DNA of 64,000 bases from NCBI GenBank assembly GCA_013214945.1, contig JABSRT010000012.1, positions 1-64,000 of the forward strand. The letters run 5' to 3'. The DNA is from Gammaproteobacteria bacterium (GTDB taxonomy: Bacteria; Pseudomonadota; Gammaproteobacteria; Enterobacterales; Psychrobiaceae). Shown here piece by piece: positions 36,339 to 45,109 of this stretch. Every line of letters starts with the position of its first letter. Position 1 is the stretch's first letter. Made by a program: the position numbers and the translations under genes. The notes below the pieces were generated by a model. The model ran no database searches. It had not been told where the DNA came from and worked only from the letters and a program-made list of their open reading frames with translations.

Positions 36339-37586
36339 TTACCAGTGCATGCGTTCTAATTTAATATCTTTACCCACTGATTTAATAATACGTGGTAATA
36401 AAGACTCTTGCTCTGGAGAAACAAAAGAGAAGCTATGGCCTAAAATGTTATTAACAGCAGTTTCTGGAGCTTGGTAGCCAGGACGCTGAGCGGTAACTTC
36501 TTGAGATAAAGCTTGTTTAGATGCTTTATCCGCCATGGTTTTCTTCTTTTCTAACTTCACGACTTTGGTGCGGGCGGTACGTCCAACACGGTGAATATAA
36601 TCGTTACTATTAACAGGTAAGTCATAGTTAATGACGTAATATAGATCGTTAATATCGATACCACGAGCAACGATATCAGTAGCAACTAAGAATTTGAATT
36701 CTTTATTTTTAAATCCAGATAAGAATTCTTGACGCTTCTTTTGTGGAATTTCGTTGTGGATGCCTTGGCAGCTATAACCTTGATTCGTTAGTTGCTCAGT
36801 AATACGATCGACATCTTGCTTAGTGCGAGTGAAGATCAGAGCACGATCGCAGTTAAGCATCTCGATTAGCTTAAATAAGCTTTTGGTTTTTTCTTCACGG
36901 TGACAACGATACATCGTGTGCACTATTTTATTGAGCGCAGGCTGCAGATCTTCAGTTTTAACTGTTTTGGTATTAACCTGATGCGTTTCACTAAATTTAG
37001 CGAGGGCTTTAGAATCAGTTGCCGAAAATAAAATAATCTGTTTTTTTGCCGGCAAAGCTTCAATAATAGTTCTGAGTTCTTGATGGATGCCCATGCTCAC
37101 AAGGCGGTCAGCTTCGTCCATCACAAAGTGTTGGATGTTCGCAAATGAAAATGCATTTACTTTTAGTAGATCCACTAGGCGCTTGGGTGTCGCAACGATA
37201 ATATCGGCGCCACGTTTAAAACGATTAAGATGCGCCTGCATACGCACGCCACCAAATACGGTGATAGTACGTAAGCCCAAATCTTTGCCATATAACTTGA
37301 TTGAGTCTTCAACCTGTTGAGCGAGCTCTCGGGTCGGCACTAAAAATACGGCGCGGATCGGTCGTACTTGATCGTTGCTGTGATCAACCTGACTAAGTTC
37401 TTGCAAAGTAGGCAGCAAGTAAGCGGCAGTTTTTCCGGTACCTGTTGGTGCTATGGCATAGGTATCAGCACCTGAAAGTACAGAGCCAATGGCTTTTTCT
37501 TGAATATAGGTAGGTTTTTTGTAACCTAGGCGTTTTACATTGGCTTGCAGCGTAGCGTTTAAGCCCAGTTCGGCGAAAATAGTCAT
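36339..37586 (-). CDS. DEAD-box RNA helicase
   Basis: The 415-residue protein has all helicase motifs: a Q motif (KKPTYIQEKAI), Walker A APTGTGKT, PTRELAQQ, VATPKRLVD, VMDEADRLV, FSATDS, IFTRTK, VATDIVARGID and HRVGRTAR. It unwinds short RNA duplexes, perhaps in ribosome assembly or cold adaptation. After HRVGRTAR there is an insert of about 45 residues rich in Lys, Glu and Gln before SFVSPEQESLLPRI, which normally follows almost directly. There is no long basic C-terminal tail. The start is either the ATG chosen here or a GTG two codons upstream; neither has a strong ribosome site. Confidence 0.9.
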   Translation of the reverse strand: MTIFAELGLNATLQANVKRLGYKKPTYIQEKAIGSVLSGADTYAIAPTGTGKTAAYLLPTLQELSQVDHSNDQVRPIRAVFLVPTRELAQQVEDSIKLYGKDLGLRTITVFGGVRMQAHLNRFKRGADIIVATPKRLVDLLKVNAFSFANIQHFVMDEADRLVSMGIHQELRTIIEALPAKKQIILFSATDSKALAKFSETHQVNTKTVKTEDLQPALNKIVHTMYRCHREEKTKSLFKLIEMLNCDRALIFTRTKQDVDRITEQLTNQGYSCQGIHNEIPQKKRQEFLSGFKNKEFKFLVATDIVARGIDINDLYYVINYDLPVNSNDYIHRVGRTARTKVVKLEKKKTMADKASKQALSQEVTAQRPGYQAPETAVNNILGHSFSFVSPEQESLLPRIIKSVGKDIKLERMHW

Positions 37587-37751
37587 GTTCACAAATCGTT
37601 AGCGAATAAAAGCCGCATTATACCTCAATGTTGATCAGATGTATGAGTTGTTGGCAATTAAAATTTGATAGTGAGACACGGACATCAAAATTTACCGGAT
37701 AAAATTGAGTAATTGCTGATTGTCAAAATAATAAATTGGCTAGGAAGTTGA

Positions 37752-37828
37752 TGGCGTCCCCGGCAGGAGTCGAACCTGCTACCTGTCCCTTAGGAGGGGA
37801 CCGCTCTATCCAAGTGAGCTACGGGGAC
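37752..37828 (-). tRNA. tRNA-Arg (anticodon CCT)
   Basis: The 77-base minus-strand gene folds into a full cloverleaf: acceptor GTCCCCG with CGGGGAC, anticodon stem GTCCC/GGGAC with loop CTCCTAA, T arm GCAGG-TTCGACT-CCTGC, and an encoded CCA. The anticodon CCT reads AGG. No integrated element is seen at its 3' end. Confidence 0.97.
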
Positions 37829-37970
37829 ATGTGTTACAAACCATATTGTTGATCAAAATGTATGCTAGGTATATAAAAATTATCGGTTTTAATTTATTTC
37901 TAAATATAAACAACGTTGCATATCACCCGATTTTTAGTGCTATGCAATGGACTTGAGTAGTTGGAGTTAG

Positions 37971-39131
37971 TTATTCTTTGACAATCTGATCTCTAATTTG
38001 AATACCACCGGCTAATGCCACATCAACAGGCTCAGCGACGAGGTTATAGCGGCCAAGTTGAATAACTTTTAGCTTGGCGTCACTAATTTGTTGAGTCTGG
38101 TGTCTGGTGCCGTCAAGATCGATAAAACTTCCCTGATGAATCACCATTAACTGATCGCCAGCTTTGATCCCATGTTCACTACCCAAGTTGATAGTGAATT
38201 GGTCTTTTGTTGCTTTGACAATACGCCCTGAAATCGCTTCGCAGCGAAGTTTGTCGTTAATATCATCTGTAAGTTGAATCAATTGGTCATTTATTGCCGC
38301 CCCATAGGCTGACTGCCAAAATGCACTCGTACTGACATCGACTTGAGTTTGGCGCTGATAGATCCAAACCGCTTGTGTTTGATATTGTTTATTCCACACT
38401 TGTTCGCCGTTGGAACCGTCGTATATAAACACATTAAGCGAAAATTGACGTAGCGGCGACTCGGTAACAAAACCTAACCACTTGGTATTGGCCTGGAACA
38501 TTGAAATATCGGTTATTTGTGCGGTTAACACATATTGAGCGTTGCTGCGATTTGCTAACGTGATGAAGGGAGAGCTAGCCATAGGTTGTAGCTGTTGCTG
38601 CCATTGTTGCTGCAACGGTAATAGTTGGGTGATGCGCGTAACCCCATTTAAACTATTAATTTGTCGATGTAGTTGCTGGGCTGTATATTTACCAAGTTCA
38701 AAAATTCCGCCGGTAGCTGCTTGTGAGCGTGCACTCAATGGAAATTCAGTTAACACTAAGGTCTTGGTTAATTTAGTACCGCTGCATTGCTCAAATTCGC
38801 GCACAATATCGGCTCTGATCGTGACCGTAATATAGCCATTTTTATGACGCTCATTGAGCAGCTGGATATCGCGAACAGATCCCTGACTTCGTACTTCAAA
38901 GCGATCTGATGTAAGCAGGCCATTACTTATTTCCTGAATACTGCTGACACGTGCACCTGCGACAATCAATGATTGACGCAGTGCATTCTGCACCGCGTTA
39001 TTGCGGGCAATTTCAATATTATTATTTAAAATACGGGCTTGGCCTTTTGACTCAAGCCATTGCGCATTAATATTAAATGATAATAAAGCCAGGCTTAGGC
39101 CGGTAACGAGTATTTGGCAATTACGATTCAT
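37971..39131 (-). CDS. flgT: flagellar assembly protein FlgT
   Basis: The 386-residue precursor has a signal peptide (1-23, ending INA, then QWLESKGQ). The N-terminal domain (WLESKGQARILNNNIEIARNNAVQNALRQ) and the C-terminal SH3-like part (GSEHGIKAGDQLMVIHQG) are those of FlgT. In Vibrio, FlgT builds the H ring around the LP ring and helps sodium-motor stators assemble. It follows flgP by 13 bp on the same strand. Its presence suggests a polar, H-ring type flagellum. Confidence 0.92.
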   Translation of the reverse strand: MNRNCQILVTGLSLALLSFNINAQWLESKGQARILNNNIEIARNNAVQNALRQSLIVAGARVSSIQEISNGLLTSDRFEVRSQGSVRDIQLLNERHKNGYITVTIRADIVREFEQCSGTKLTKTLVLTEFPLSARSQAATGGIFELGKYTAQQLHRQINSLNGVTRITQLLPLQQQWQQQLQPMASSPFITLANRSNAQYVLTAQITDISMFQANTKWLGFVTESPLRQFSLNVFIYDGSNGEQVWNKQYQTQAVWIYQRQTQVDVSTSAFWQSAYGAAINDQLIQLTDDINDKLRCEAISGRIVKATKDQFTINLGSEHGIKAGDQLMVIHQGSFIDLDGTRHQTQQISDAKLKVIQLGRYNLVAEPVDVALAGGIQIRDQIVKE

Positions 39132-39144
39132 AAGTGAGCCCCAG

Positions 39145-39597
39145 TTAGTTTTTCATGACACGCCGTGGCATTGCGGTTGATTGATATAATTGATAGACAA
39201 CTTTAAAATCAAGCTCTAATTCGGTCGCATAAATATCATCATTAAGCGGATAACTCTGTACCACACGGGCACCGCGGATAAGCCCGCTGATCGACGCTTT
39301 AAAGGATGAGCTATCGAGTGCTAAATCACTTATCGAAGACTGCCCCGAGACTTGCTGACCATGAACTTGTTCGGTTAATTCACGATAAGCAGCTAATTTT
39401 GAAGCTTGAATTGCATTGAGCATCTTTTCTGTATCGTTACTGCCGGACTGTGACTGAATCGGCGCATAACCTGTTGCATGTAATACTGCAAACTCAGTCG
39501 GAGGCATAACCTGATATTCAATGTACTTGTCACCAAAACTGCTGCAGGCGGTTAATGGGCCAAGTAACATCATTAAAATAATGCTGGAGAGTCTCAT
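39145..39597 (-). CDS. flgP: flagellar outer-membrane lipoprotein FlgP
   Basis: The 150-residue precursor has a lipoprotein signal ending LTACSSF (Cys at residue 18). The mature protein matches FlgP: PPTEFAVLHATGYAPI, a helix with AIQASKLAAYRELTEQVHG, and ISGLIRGARVVQSYPLNDD. FlgP is part of outer-membrane rings around the polar flagellar basal body in Vibrio and Campylobacter. It is cotranscribed with flgT; flgO, normally beside it, is not here. Confidence 0.92.
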   Translation of the reverse strand: MRLSSIILMMLLGPLTACSSFGDKYIEYQVMPPTEFAVLHATGYAPIQSQSGSNDTEKMLNAIQASKLAAYRELTEQVHGQQVSGQSSISDLALDSSSFKASISGLIRGARVVQSYPLNDDIYATELELDFKVVYQLYQSTAMPRRVMKN

Positions 39598-39848
39598 ACA
39601 AATTACCTCGGATCATCATCGGTACCGTAAACGACAATAAGTTAGCCTGTCTGTGATAAGAGAAATTGGCTAAAGCTTAAGGTGTCTAAATATTGGCACT
39701 AAAAATTATATTTTATCGTAATTTGAATAAGCAATATTTGAGCCAGTTAGTCATTTATAACAAATGAAATAACCACAACAAAGAATTATTCTCACTGACT
39801 ACGAATAAGAGGGCGAATAAATGACTGTATTTCAGGAAACATTGTGGA

Positions 39849-40277
39849 CTAGGCTGAAATGTAACTACCACGAATACCACCGCCGCGGGTTTTGCCTTTT
39901 TGGTTGTAAGTCATGCTGTTGCCAGCTCGCTTACGAATAAGAGAGGTTTGTAGGCGCTCAAGGCTATTGATGCCTAACGCAATAGCTTTACCATTTATGT
40001 CATTTTGCAGCTGACCTTTGGTGATATTGTCAACGATAACATTTTTAAGCTTCATTAATTCAGCAGGTAACTCATTAATTGACGTTACAAGTTGCTTAAT
40101 TTGCTGGTCAGCGGTCGCCAATTCACTGAGGATCTTTTGTTTATCACGCGCGAGTGTCTCAATTTTATCAATATCACGTTCAACCAAAGCTTTATTTTCC
40201 TCAGTAAGTAAGGTTAATAGCTGCTCTGATTTTTGATACTGAATATTTAATTGTAGCGTTAGTTGTTCGGTATCCAT
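39849..40277 (-). CDS. flgN: flagellar export chaperone FlgN
   Basis: The 142-residue protein is a helical chaperone of the FlgN family: heptad-rich from residue 10 to 90, with LTLLTEENKALVERDIDKIE typical of the first helix pair. FlgN binds the C-termini of FlgK and FlgL and delivers them to the export gate. Its ATG directly abuts the flgM stop, so the two are translationally coupled. The C-terminal 25 residues are basic and Gly-rich. Confidence 0.9.
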   Translation of the reverse strand: MDTEQLTLQLNIQYQKSEQLLTLLTEENKALVERDIDKIETLARDKQKILSELATADQQIKQLVTSINELPAELMKLKNVIVDNITKGQLQNDINGKAIALGINSLERLQTSLIRKRAGNSMTYNQKGKTRGGGIRGSYISA

Positions 40278-40622
40278 TTAATTACCTGCTGTTAGCGCTT
40301 CCTCAAACTTTGCCATATTGGCAGCAAGCTTTTGCGGATCGACCTTGTATTCGCCAGCTGAAATTGCTTTGCGAATACTCTCAACCTTTGCTTGATCAAT
40401 AGAGGAAGTATTAGTTAATTTCTCTTTAATCTTATGCAACTGTTGTGCCTGTTGCGTTAAAGACACTGAGTCTTTCGCCTGTGGTTTATTGCTTGCTTGC
40501 GCTTGCGCTTGATTTTGCACTGTCTCTTGCTTGACAGTTTGATTAGCGTTTTGCGACTTAAGTTTTAAATTGTCAAGTTGTTGACTATGAGCGCCAGCAA
40601 CCTTATTCATATCTATCGCCAT
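40278..40622 (-). CDS. flgM: anti-sigma-28 factor FlgM
   Basis: The 114-residue protein holds FliA inactive until hook completion, then is exported. The N-terminal half is disordered and Gln/Asn-rich; the C-terminal part (SVSLTQQAQQLHKIKEKL and VESIRKAISAGEYKVDPQKLA) is the sigma-binding region. A sigma-28 promoter lies directly upstream (40660-40686), giving the usual feedback loop. flgN follows without a gap. Confidence 0.93.
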   Translation of the reverse strand: MAIDMNKVAGAHSQQLDNLKLKSQNANQTVKQETVQNQAQAQASNKPQAKDSVSLTQQAQQLHKIKEKLTNTSSIDQAKVESIRKAISAGEYKVDPQKLAANMAKFEEALTAGN

Positions 40623-40659
40623 AACTTTATTCCTTTCGAAATTAATTCTTCATCCCTTT

Positions 40660-40686
40660 CTATCGGCAAAGTTTAACCTATCTTTA
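40660..40686 (-). promoter_or_regulatory. sigma-28 promoter of flgM-flgN
   Basis: Read on the minus strand it is TAAAGATA-N11-GCCGATAG, close to the sigma-28 consensus TAAAGTTT-N11-GCCGATAA, ending 37 bp before the flgM ATG. Confidence 0.85.
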
Positions 40687-40693
40687 GTTTTTA

Positions 40694-41386
40694 TTATAAT
40701 TTTATTTCAACAACACCAACCGCGATCACAAGCGCCTCAATACGACGTCCAGAGCTGCTGTTTTTAACTGAAATTACTTGACCAATACTGCCATCTCTGA
40801 GGGCTTTGCCAACAGATTTAATAGTTAACGTACCGCTTCTTGCATAGATTGTCACGGGGTCACCACGACAAACCAAGCAAATGTTATTAGCGATAATAGC
40901 TTGGTTACGTTGAATTTGCCGTTTTATCTTTGAGCCTAATATGTTCTCTAGCTGAGATAAGGTTGAACCACGCAGCGTTAAAATATCTTTGTAAGCTAAT
41001 GTTAAATTACTGGACGTTAGCAGGGTACCTGCCGACATGTTTTGACTGGCAACAACAACAGACTGCAAACGTTTAATACGTGCTGGCACGTAGATTTTCC
41101 ATTGTTGTTCGCATTTTACTTCAACGGTGGTATGACGTGACAGACGTGTCTTGCCTGGTAATGATAAAGAAAGCGGTTGCGGGCATAACGCGACCTTTTT
41201 TCGTCGGTCGAGCGCTTTAACGGTGATTTCAATTCGTTCGTCACCACGGCTAATTAGTTGCTGTTCAATATAGGCATGAACTAATTTCTCAATTTTATGT
41301 AACCGTTGTTGGTTATCCGTTAACGCATAAACTGGCGCTGACAGCAAAATAAAACAACAAGTTATAATCAAATTTATTTTAAGCAT
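40694..41386 (-). CDS. flgA: flagellar P-ring chaperone FlgA
   Basis: The 230-residue precursor has a signal peptide (1-21, ending VYA). The C-terminal SAF domain contains MSAGTLLTSSNLTLAYKD and GDPVTIYARSGTLTIKSVGKAL, typical of FlgA, which helps FlgI assemble into the P ring in the periplasm. It precedes flgM on the same strand but flgM has its own promoter. It is divergent from cheV. Confidence 0.92.
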   Translation of the reverse strand: MLKINLIITCCFILLSAPVYALTDNQQRLHKIEKLVHAYIEQQLISRGDERIEITVKALDRRKKVALCPQPLSLSLPGKTRLSRHTTVEVKCEQQWKIYVPARIKRLQSVVVASQNMSAGTLLTSSNLTLAYKDILTLRGSTLSQLENILGSKIKRQIQRNQAIIANNICLVCRGDPVTIYARSGTLTIKSVGKALRDGSIGQVISVKNSSSGRRIEALVIAVGVVEIKL

Positions 41387-41538
41387 ATTTTTTTTTACAC
41401 TATCTTATCTTTCATAATTTTTATAAGATTTAACTATATCTACATTTTTATTCTAGAATGTAGTGTAAGGTAGTGTAGTGATACATGGAAGTAACTATTA
41501 CAAATCAATTTATTTCAGTCTAATAATATGGAGTTGTT
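41387..41538. repeat. flgA-cheV divergent promoter region with repeats
   Basis: TACACTATCTTA (41396-41407) is inverted with one mismatch as TAAGGTAGTGTA (41466-41477), and GTAGTGTA occurs twice in tandem at 41460 and 41470. No sigma-28 or sigma-54 consensus was found. It may bind a flagellar regulator. Confidence 0.4.
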
Positions 41539-42507
41539 ATGGCCGGTGTTCTAGATTCAGTCAATCAACGTACGCAGTTAGTTGGGCAAAATCGCCTCGA
41601 GTTGCTGTTATTTAAGTTAAACAATAGCAAGCATAGATACGGAATTAACGTATTTAAAGTTAAAGAAGTCTTGCAATGCCCTCGATTAACCGCTTTACCA
41701 AGTCTGCGCCCAAGCGTCCGTGGTGTGGCACATATTCGCGGTGAAACAATTTCTGTTATCGATCTTAGTATGGCGACAGGGCAGGAACCAATTGATGATC
41801 TTGAAAATAGATTCATCATCATCACGGAATATAATCGCTCAGTGCAAGGTTTCTTGGTCGGTTCGGTTGAACGGATTATTAATTTAAATTGGGAACAAAT
41901 ATTACCTCCACCAGACGGTGCTGGTGATACTAATTATCTAACCGCTGTTACCGAAGTTGATGGCGAAATAGTTGGGGTACTGGACGTCGAGAAAATTTTG
42001 ATGGAAGTTGCGCCAACAAATGAAACAATGAGTGAGGATTTATTAGCTGAAACGCAAGAAATCATTGGCGATAGTGATAAGTTTCTGATGATTGCTGATG
42101 ACTCGATGGTGGCGTTAAATCAAATTAAACGCGCTTTAACCCCGTTAGGCATCGAAATCATTACAGCAAAAAATGGCCGCGAAGCTCTCGAGAAATTAGT
42201 CGAGTTAAGTGAGTCTTGTGAAAAATCAGTAACTGAGAAGCTCGGCTTATTAATATCCGATATTGAAATGCCAGAAATGGATGGTTATACGTTAACCTCT
42301 GAGATTCGAAGCAGAGAAAAACTTAAAGATTTGCGGGTAATTTTACATACCTCATTAAGTGGCGTATTTAACCAAGCAATGGTCGATAATGTCGGTGCTG
42401 ATGATTTTATTGCAAAATTTAACCCTGATGATTTAGCAGCTGCGGTAGAACGAAATATTAATATTTTGCATTCTGAGCCCGCTCGGGAAATTGTGAGTGA
42501 CAAATAA
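41539..42507 (+). CDS. cheV: chemotaxis coupling/receiver protein CheV
   Basis: The 322-residue protein has an N-terminal CheW domain (about 20-160; GINVFKVKEVLQCP and AHIRGETISVIDLS) and a C-terminal receiver domain (about 180-305). The receiver carries DD at 187-188 and the phosphorylation site Asp241 in LLISDIEMPEMDG. CheV couples receptors to CheA and buffers phosphate flow. Its end overlaps cheR by 11 bp. It is placed before flgB as in many polar flagellates. Confidence 0.95.
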   Translation: MAGVLDSVNQRTQLVGQNRLELLLFKLNNSKHRYGINVFKVKEVLQCPRLTALPSLRPSVRGVAHIRGETISVIDLSMATGQEPIDDLENRFIIITEYNRSVQGFLVGSVERIINLNWEQILPPPDGAGDTNYLTAVTEVDGEIVGVLDVEKILMEVAPTNETMSEDLLAETQEIIGDSDKFLMIADDSMVALNQIKRALTPLGIEIITAKNGREALEKLVELSESCEKSVTEKLGLLISDIEMPEMDGYTLTSEIRSREKLKDLRVILHTSLSGVFNQAMVDNVGADDFIAKFNPDDLAAAVERNINILHSEPAREIVSDK

Positions 42508-43330
42508 TATCTTTTCAGACAGAGAGTACCTCGACTTTTGTAAATTTCTAGAACAGCACTGCGGTATTGTTCTGGGGAAAAACAAACAGTATTTGGTCAA
42601 GAGTCGGCTTGGGCCATTATTAAGTCAGTTTAGCTGTGACAGTTTATCTGATTTAATAAAGCAAGTGATGGACGTTCGTAAGCGAGAATTACGTGCAGTA
42701 GTTATCGATGCAATGACGACCAATGAAACGTTGTGGTTTAGAGATAGATATCCATTCGAGTTGTTGACTAAACGCTTGCTGCCTGAATTTAGTAAGTTGT
42801 CACGTCCGCTTAGAATTTGGTCATCAGCCAGCTCTTCAGGTCAAGAACCTTATTCTATTGTGATGACATGTCTAGAATATCAGGCTAAAAATCCTGGATG
42901 TTTGACGCGCGGGTTTGAAGTGTTAGGCACAGACATCTCGGCAAGTATGTTAGCCCATTGTAATAAAGGTGAGTATGACGCGTTAGCACTGGGGCGAGGT
43001 TTATCAAAAGAGCGTTTACAACGATTCTTTACTCCGTCCTCGCAAGGATGTTATCAAGTAAAACCAGAATTACAGCGTCACGTTAAGTTTCGTCAATTTA
43101 ACTTATTGGACTCGTTTGCTATTCTTGGTAAATTTGACATTATTTTCTGTCGTAATGTGTTGATTTATTTTTCTCCTGAGATTAAGCGGCAAATTTTTGG
43201 CAATTTTGCCAAGGCTGTTAACTCAAATGGTTATTTGATGTTAGGGGCTTCGGAGTCAATTAATGGCTTAACTGAAAGTTTTGAAATGAACCGATGCAGT
43301 TCTGGTATCGTATATAAATCAATAAAATAG
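42497..43330 (+). CDS. cheR: chemotaxis receptor methyltransferase CheR
   Basis: The 277-residue protein methylates chemoreceptor glutamates using S-adenosylmethionine. The N-terminal helical domain contains CGIVLGKNKQYLVKSRL; the catalytic domain has RIWSSASSSGQEPYSI for SAM binding and IIFCRNVLIYFSPEIKRQI. The start is a GTG inside the cheV end with GGGA eight bases upstream, giving translational coupling. A strong terminator follows. Confidence 0.95.
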   Translation: MTNNIFSDREYLDFCKFLEQHCGIVLGKNKQYLVKSRLGPLLSQFSCDSLSDLIKQVMDVRKRELRAVVIDAMTTNETLWFRDRYPFELLTKRLLPEFSKLSRPLRIWSSASSSGQEPYSIVMTCLEYQAKNPGCLTRGFEVLGTDISASMLAHCNKGEYDALALGRGLSKERLQRFFTPSSQGCYQVKPELQRHVKFRQFNLLDSFAILGKFDIIFCRNVLIYFSPEIKRQIFGNFAKAVNSNGYLMLGASESINGLTESFEMNRCSSGIVYKSIK

Positions 43331-43350
43331 TGGCAACCTTATGCCATGTT

Positions 43351-43384
43351 AAAAACTAAGGGACAAATTGTCCCTTAGTTTTTT
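43351..43384 (+). terminator. terminator after cheR
   Basis: AAAACTAAGGGACAA pairs with TTGTCCCTTAGTTTT and the T run continues to 43384. It separates cheVR from the flgB operon. Confidence 0.92.
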
Positions 43385-43524
43385 ATTCTTCCCTATAAAG
43401 TTATAGTTTCTCTACGATACAACGCCAATACTATTAGCCCCCAGTAGAGTCGGTACCCCGGTCCAATTGGCCTAATCTAGGCTTTCTTGCCCCTAAGTAA
43501 AAAAAATCTATATATTTCATATTT

Positions 43525-43540
43525 TGGCACAGCGATTGCA
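43525..43540 (+). promoter_or_regulatory. sigma-54 promoter of the flgB operon
   Basis: TGGCAC-AGCGA-TTGCA is a perfect -24/-12 match 33 bp before the flgB ATG. It indicates class II/III flagellar control by an FlrA/FlrC-type activator. Confidence 0.9.
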
Positions 43541-43573
43541 TTTGTATTAACAAAGGTAACGAGAGACAAAATT

Positions 43574-43969
43574 ATGGCAATTTCTTTTGATAAGGCACTT
43601 GGACTAGCTCAACATACAATTGGTATTCGTTCACAGCGAGCCGAGATTATTGCTAGTAATATAATTAATGCAGACACTCCTCATTACAAGGCACGCGACT
43701 TAGATTTTGCAACAGCCATGCGTAACGCCAAATCAACCATGAGTTCGAGTATGTCACGAACGCATGAAAAGCATTTTAATATTAATGCGAGTATTAGTGA
43801 TGGAATATCATTTCGCATACCAAATCAACCTGATACGGGTGATGGTAATACGGTTGATGTCCAGGTGGAGCGTAATTTGTATATGAAAAATGCCTTAGAA
43901 TATCAATCGAGTTTGCAGTTTCTTGGCGGTAAATTTAAAGGGCTGAACCTAGCCATTAAAGGAGCTTAA
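43574..43969 (+). CDS. flgB: flagellar proximal rod protein FlgB
   Basis: The 131-residue protein begins MAISFDKALGLAQ and has the rod-protein signature IIASNIINADTPHYKARDLDF. It forms part of the proximal rod in the periplasm. A longer frame starts at 43487, but the sigma-54 promoter lies inside it and GAGAG precedes the ATG chosen here. flgC follows after 2 bp. Confidence 0.94.
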   Translation: MAISFDKALGLAQHTIGIRSQRAEIIASNIINADTPHYKARDLDFATAMRNAKSTMSSSMSRTHEKHFNINASISDGISFRIPNQPDTGDGNTVDVQVERNLYMKNALEYQSSLQFLGGKFKGLNLAIKGA

Positions 43970-43971
43970 AT

Positions 43972-44391
43972 ATGAGCTTATATAATATTTTCGATGTCGC
44001 TGGTTCAGGCATGAGTGCGCAATCATTGCGACTTAACACCACCGCATCTAACTTGGCTAATGCGAATAATATCAGCAGCAGTGCCGGAGAAACCTACCGT
44101 GGCCGCCATCCAGTTTTTGCCGCCATGATGCAAGAAGCTGCCGCTGGTCAAGACTCAGCGTCGGTTAAGGTTGAAGTTTTAGGTATTGTTGAAGATCAAG
44201 ACCCATTGCGCCAAGAATATAATCCTAATCATCCACTGGCAGATGACAATGGCTATATTTACAAGCCGAATGTCAATGTGATGGAAGAAATGGCGAATAT
44301 GATCTCTGCATCGCGTTCGTATCAGACCAATGTTCAAGTTGCAGATGCCGCCAAGCAAATGTTAATGAAAACATTACAGCTTGGTAAATAA
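43972..44391 (+). CDS. flgC: flagellar proximal rod protein FlgC
   Basis: The 139-residue protein has the N-terminal rod motif LRLNTTASNLANANN and the C-terminal VNVMEEMANMISASRSYQTN, both typical of FlgC. It builds the rod with FlgB, FlgF and FlgG. It sits between flgB and flgD with 2- and 10-bp gaps. Confidence 0.95.
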   Translation: MSLYNIFDVAGSGMSAQSLRLNTTASNLANANNISSSAGETYRGRHPVFAAMMQEAAAGQDSASVKVEVLGIVEDQDPLRQEYNPNHPLADDNGYIYKPNVNVMEEMANMISASRSYQTNVQVADAAKQMLMKTLQLGK

Positions 44392-44401
44392 GGGGTAATT
44401 C

Positions 44402-45094
44402 ATGAGCACAGTTTCTAATACCAACGCTTACCTTGATTCGATGACTTGGCAAACTGAGCAAGTAAAAGTTGATGATGGTAAAAACCAATCGCTGGACCAA
44501 GAAGATTTCTTGAAGCTGCTAACCCAGCAATTGGCGATGCAAGATCCGTCAAAACCTGTTGATAATGACACGATGATTTCACAAATGGCGTCTTTTAGTA
44601 CCGTTGAAGGTATTTCACAAATGACGACGCAATTTGAAGATTTAAACTCTGTAATGACGTCATCACAAGCTTTGCAGGCGTCAACCTTGGTTGGGCAAAA
44701 AGTTTTGATCCCAACCAATGAGACTTATCAAGAAGCCGGTGAAGGTGTTGATGGTGTAGTGAGCCTACCCGACTCGCAGGCAAGTTTGAAACTACGAATA
44801 GAAAATTCATCGGGCGAGTTAATTAAAACCATTAACATGGTCAATGTACCGGCTGGTAATACAGATTTCTCCTGGGATGGCACCGATGATGATGGTGAGG
44901 CAGTACCGGGGGGCGATTATACAATAAATGCATCTGGTTTAGTTGATGGTGAGCAACAAGAGCTTGCTGTATCAACCTATGCGCATGTCACTAGCGTGAG
45001 TTTGGGCAATACGTCCAACGGCGTTATTTTAAATCTTAGAGGCCTTGGCAACATTTCACTTAATGATGTGTTAGCTGTTGCCGAAAATAAATAG
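44402..45094 (+). CDS. flgD: flagellar hook-capping protein FlgD
   Basis: The 230-residue protein starts with the conserved N-terminal region (QEDFLKLLTQQLAMQDPSKPVDN) and continues with a tudor-like and an Ig-like domain (FSWDGTDDDGEAVPGGDYTI). It caps the growing hook and directs FlgE polymerisation. No signal peptide, since it is exported by the flagellar type III system. It is followed by flgE 15 bp later. Confidence 0.94.
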   Translation: MSTVSNTNAYLDSMTWQTEQVKVDDGKNQSLDQEDFLKLLTQQLAMQDPSKPVDNDTMISQMASFSTVEGISQMTTQFEDLNSVMTSSQALQASTLVGQKVLIPTNETYQEAGEGVDGVVSLPDSQASLKLRIENSSGELIKTINMVNVPAGNTDFSWDGTDDDGEAVPGGDYTINASGLVDGEQQELAVSTYAHVTSVSLGNTSNGVILNLRGLGNISLNDVLAVAENK

Positions 45095-45109
45095 AAAGAG
45101 GATTATATT

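Noticed and set aside
36211-36477. Plus-strand 88-codon frame before and across the helicase end
   Set aside because: It overlaps the helicase gene, lacks a ribosome site and has no protein-like pattern.
37752-37828. tRNA-Arg as integration site of a genomic island
   Set aside because: No integrase gene and no direct repeat of the tRNA 3' end is seen nearby; flanking genes are core functions.
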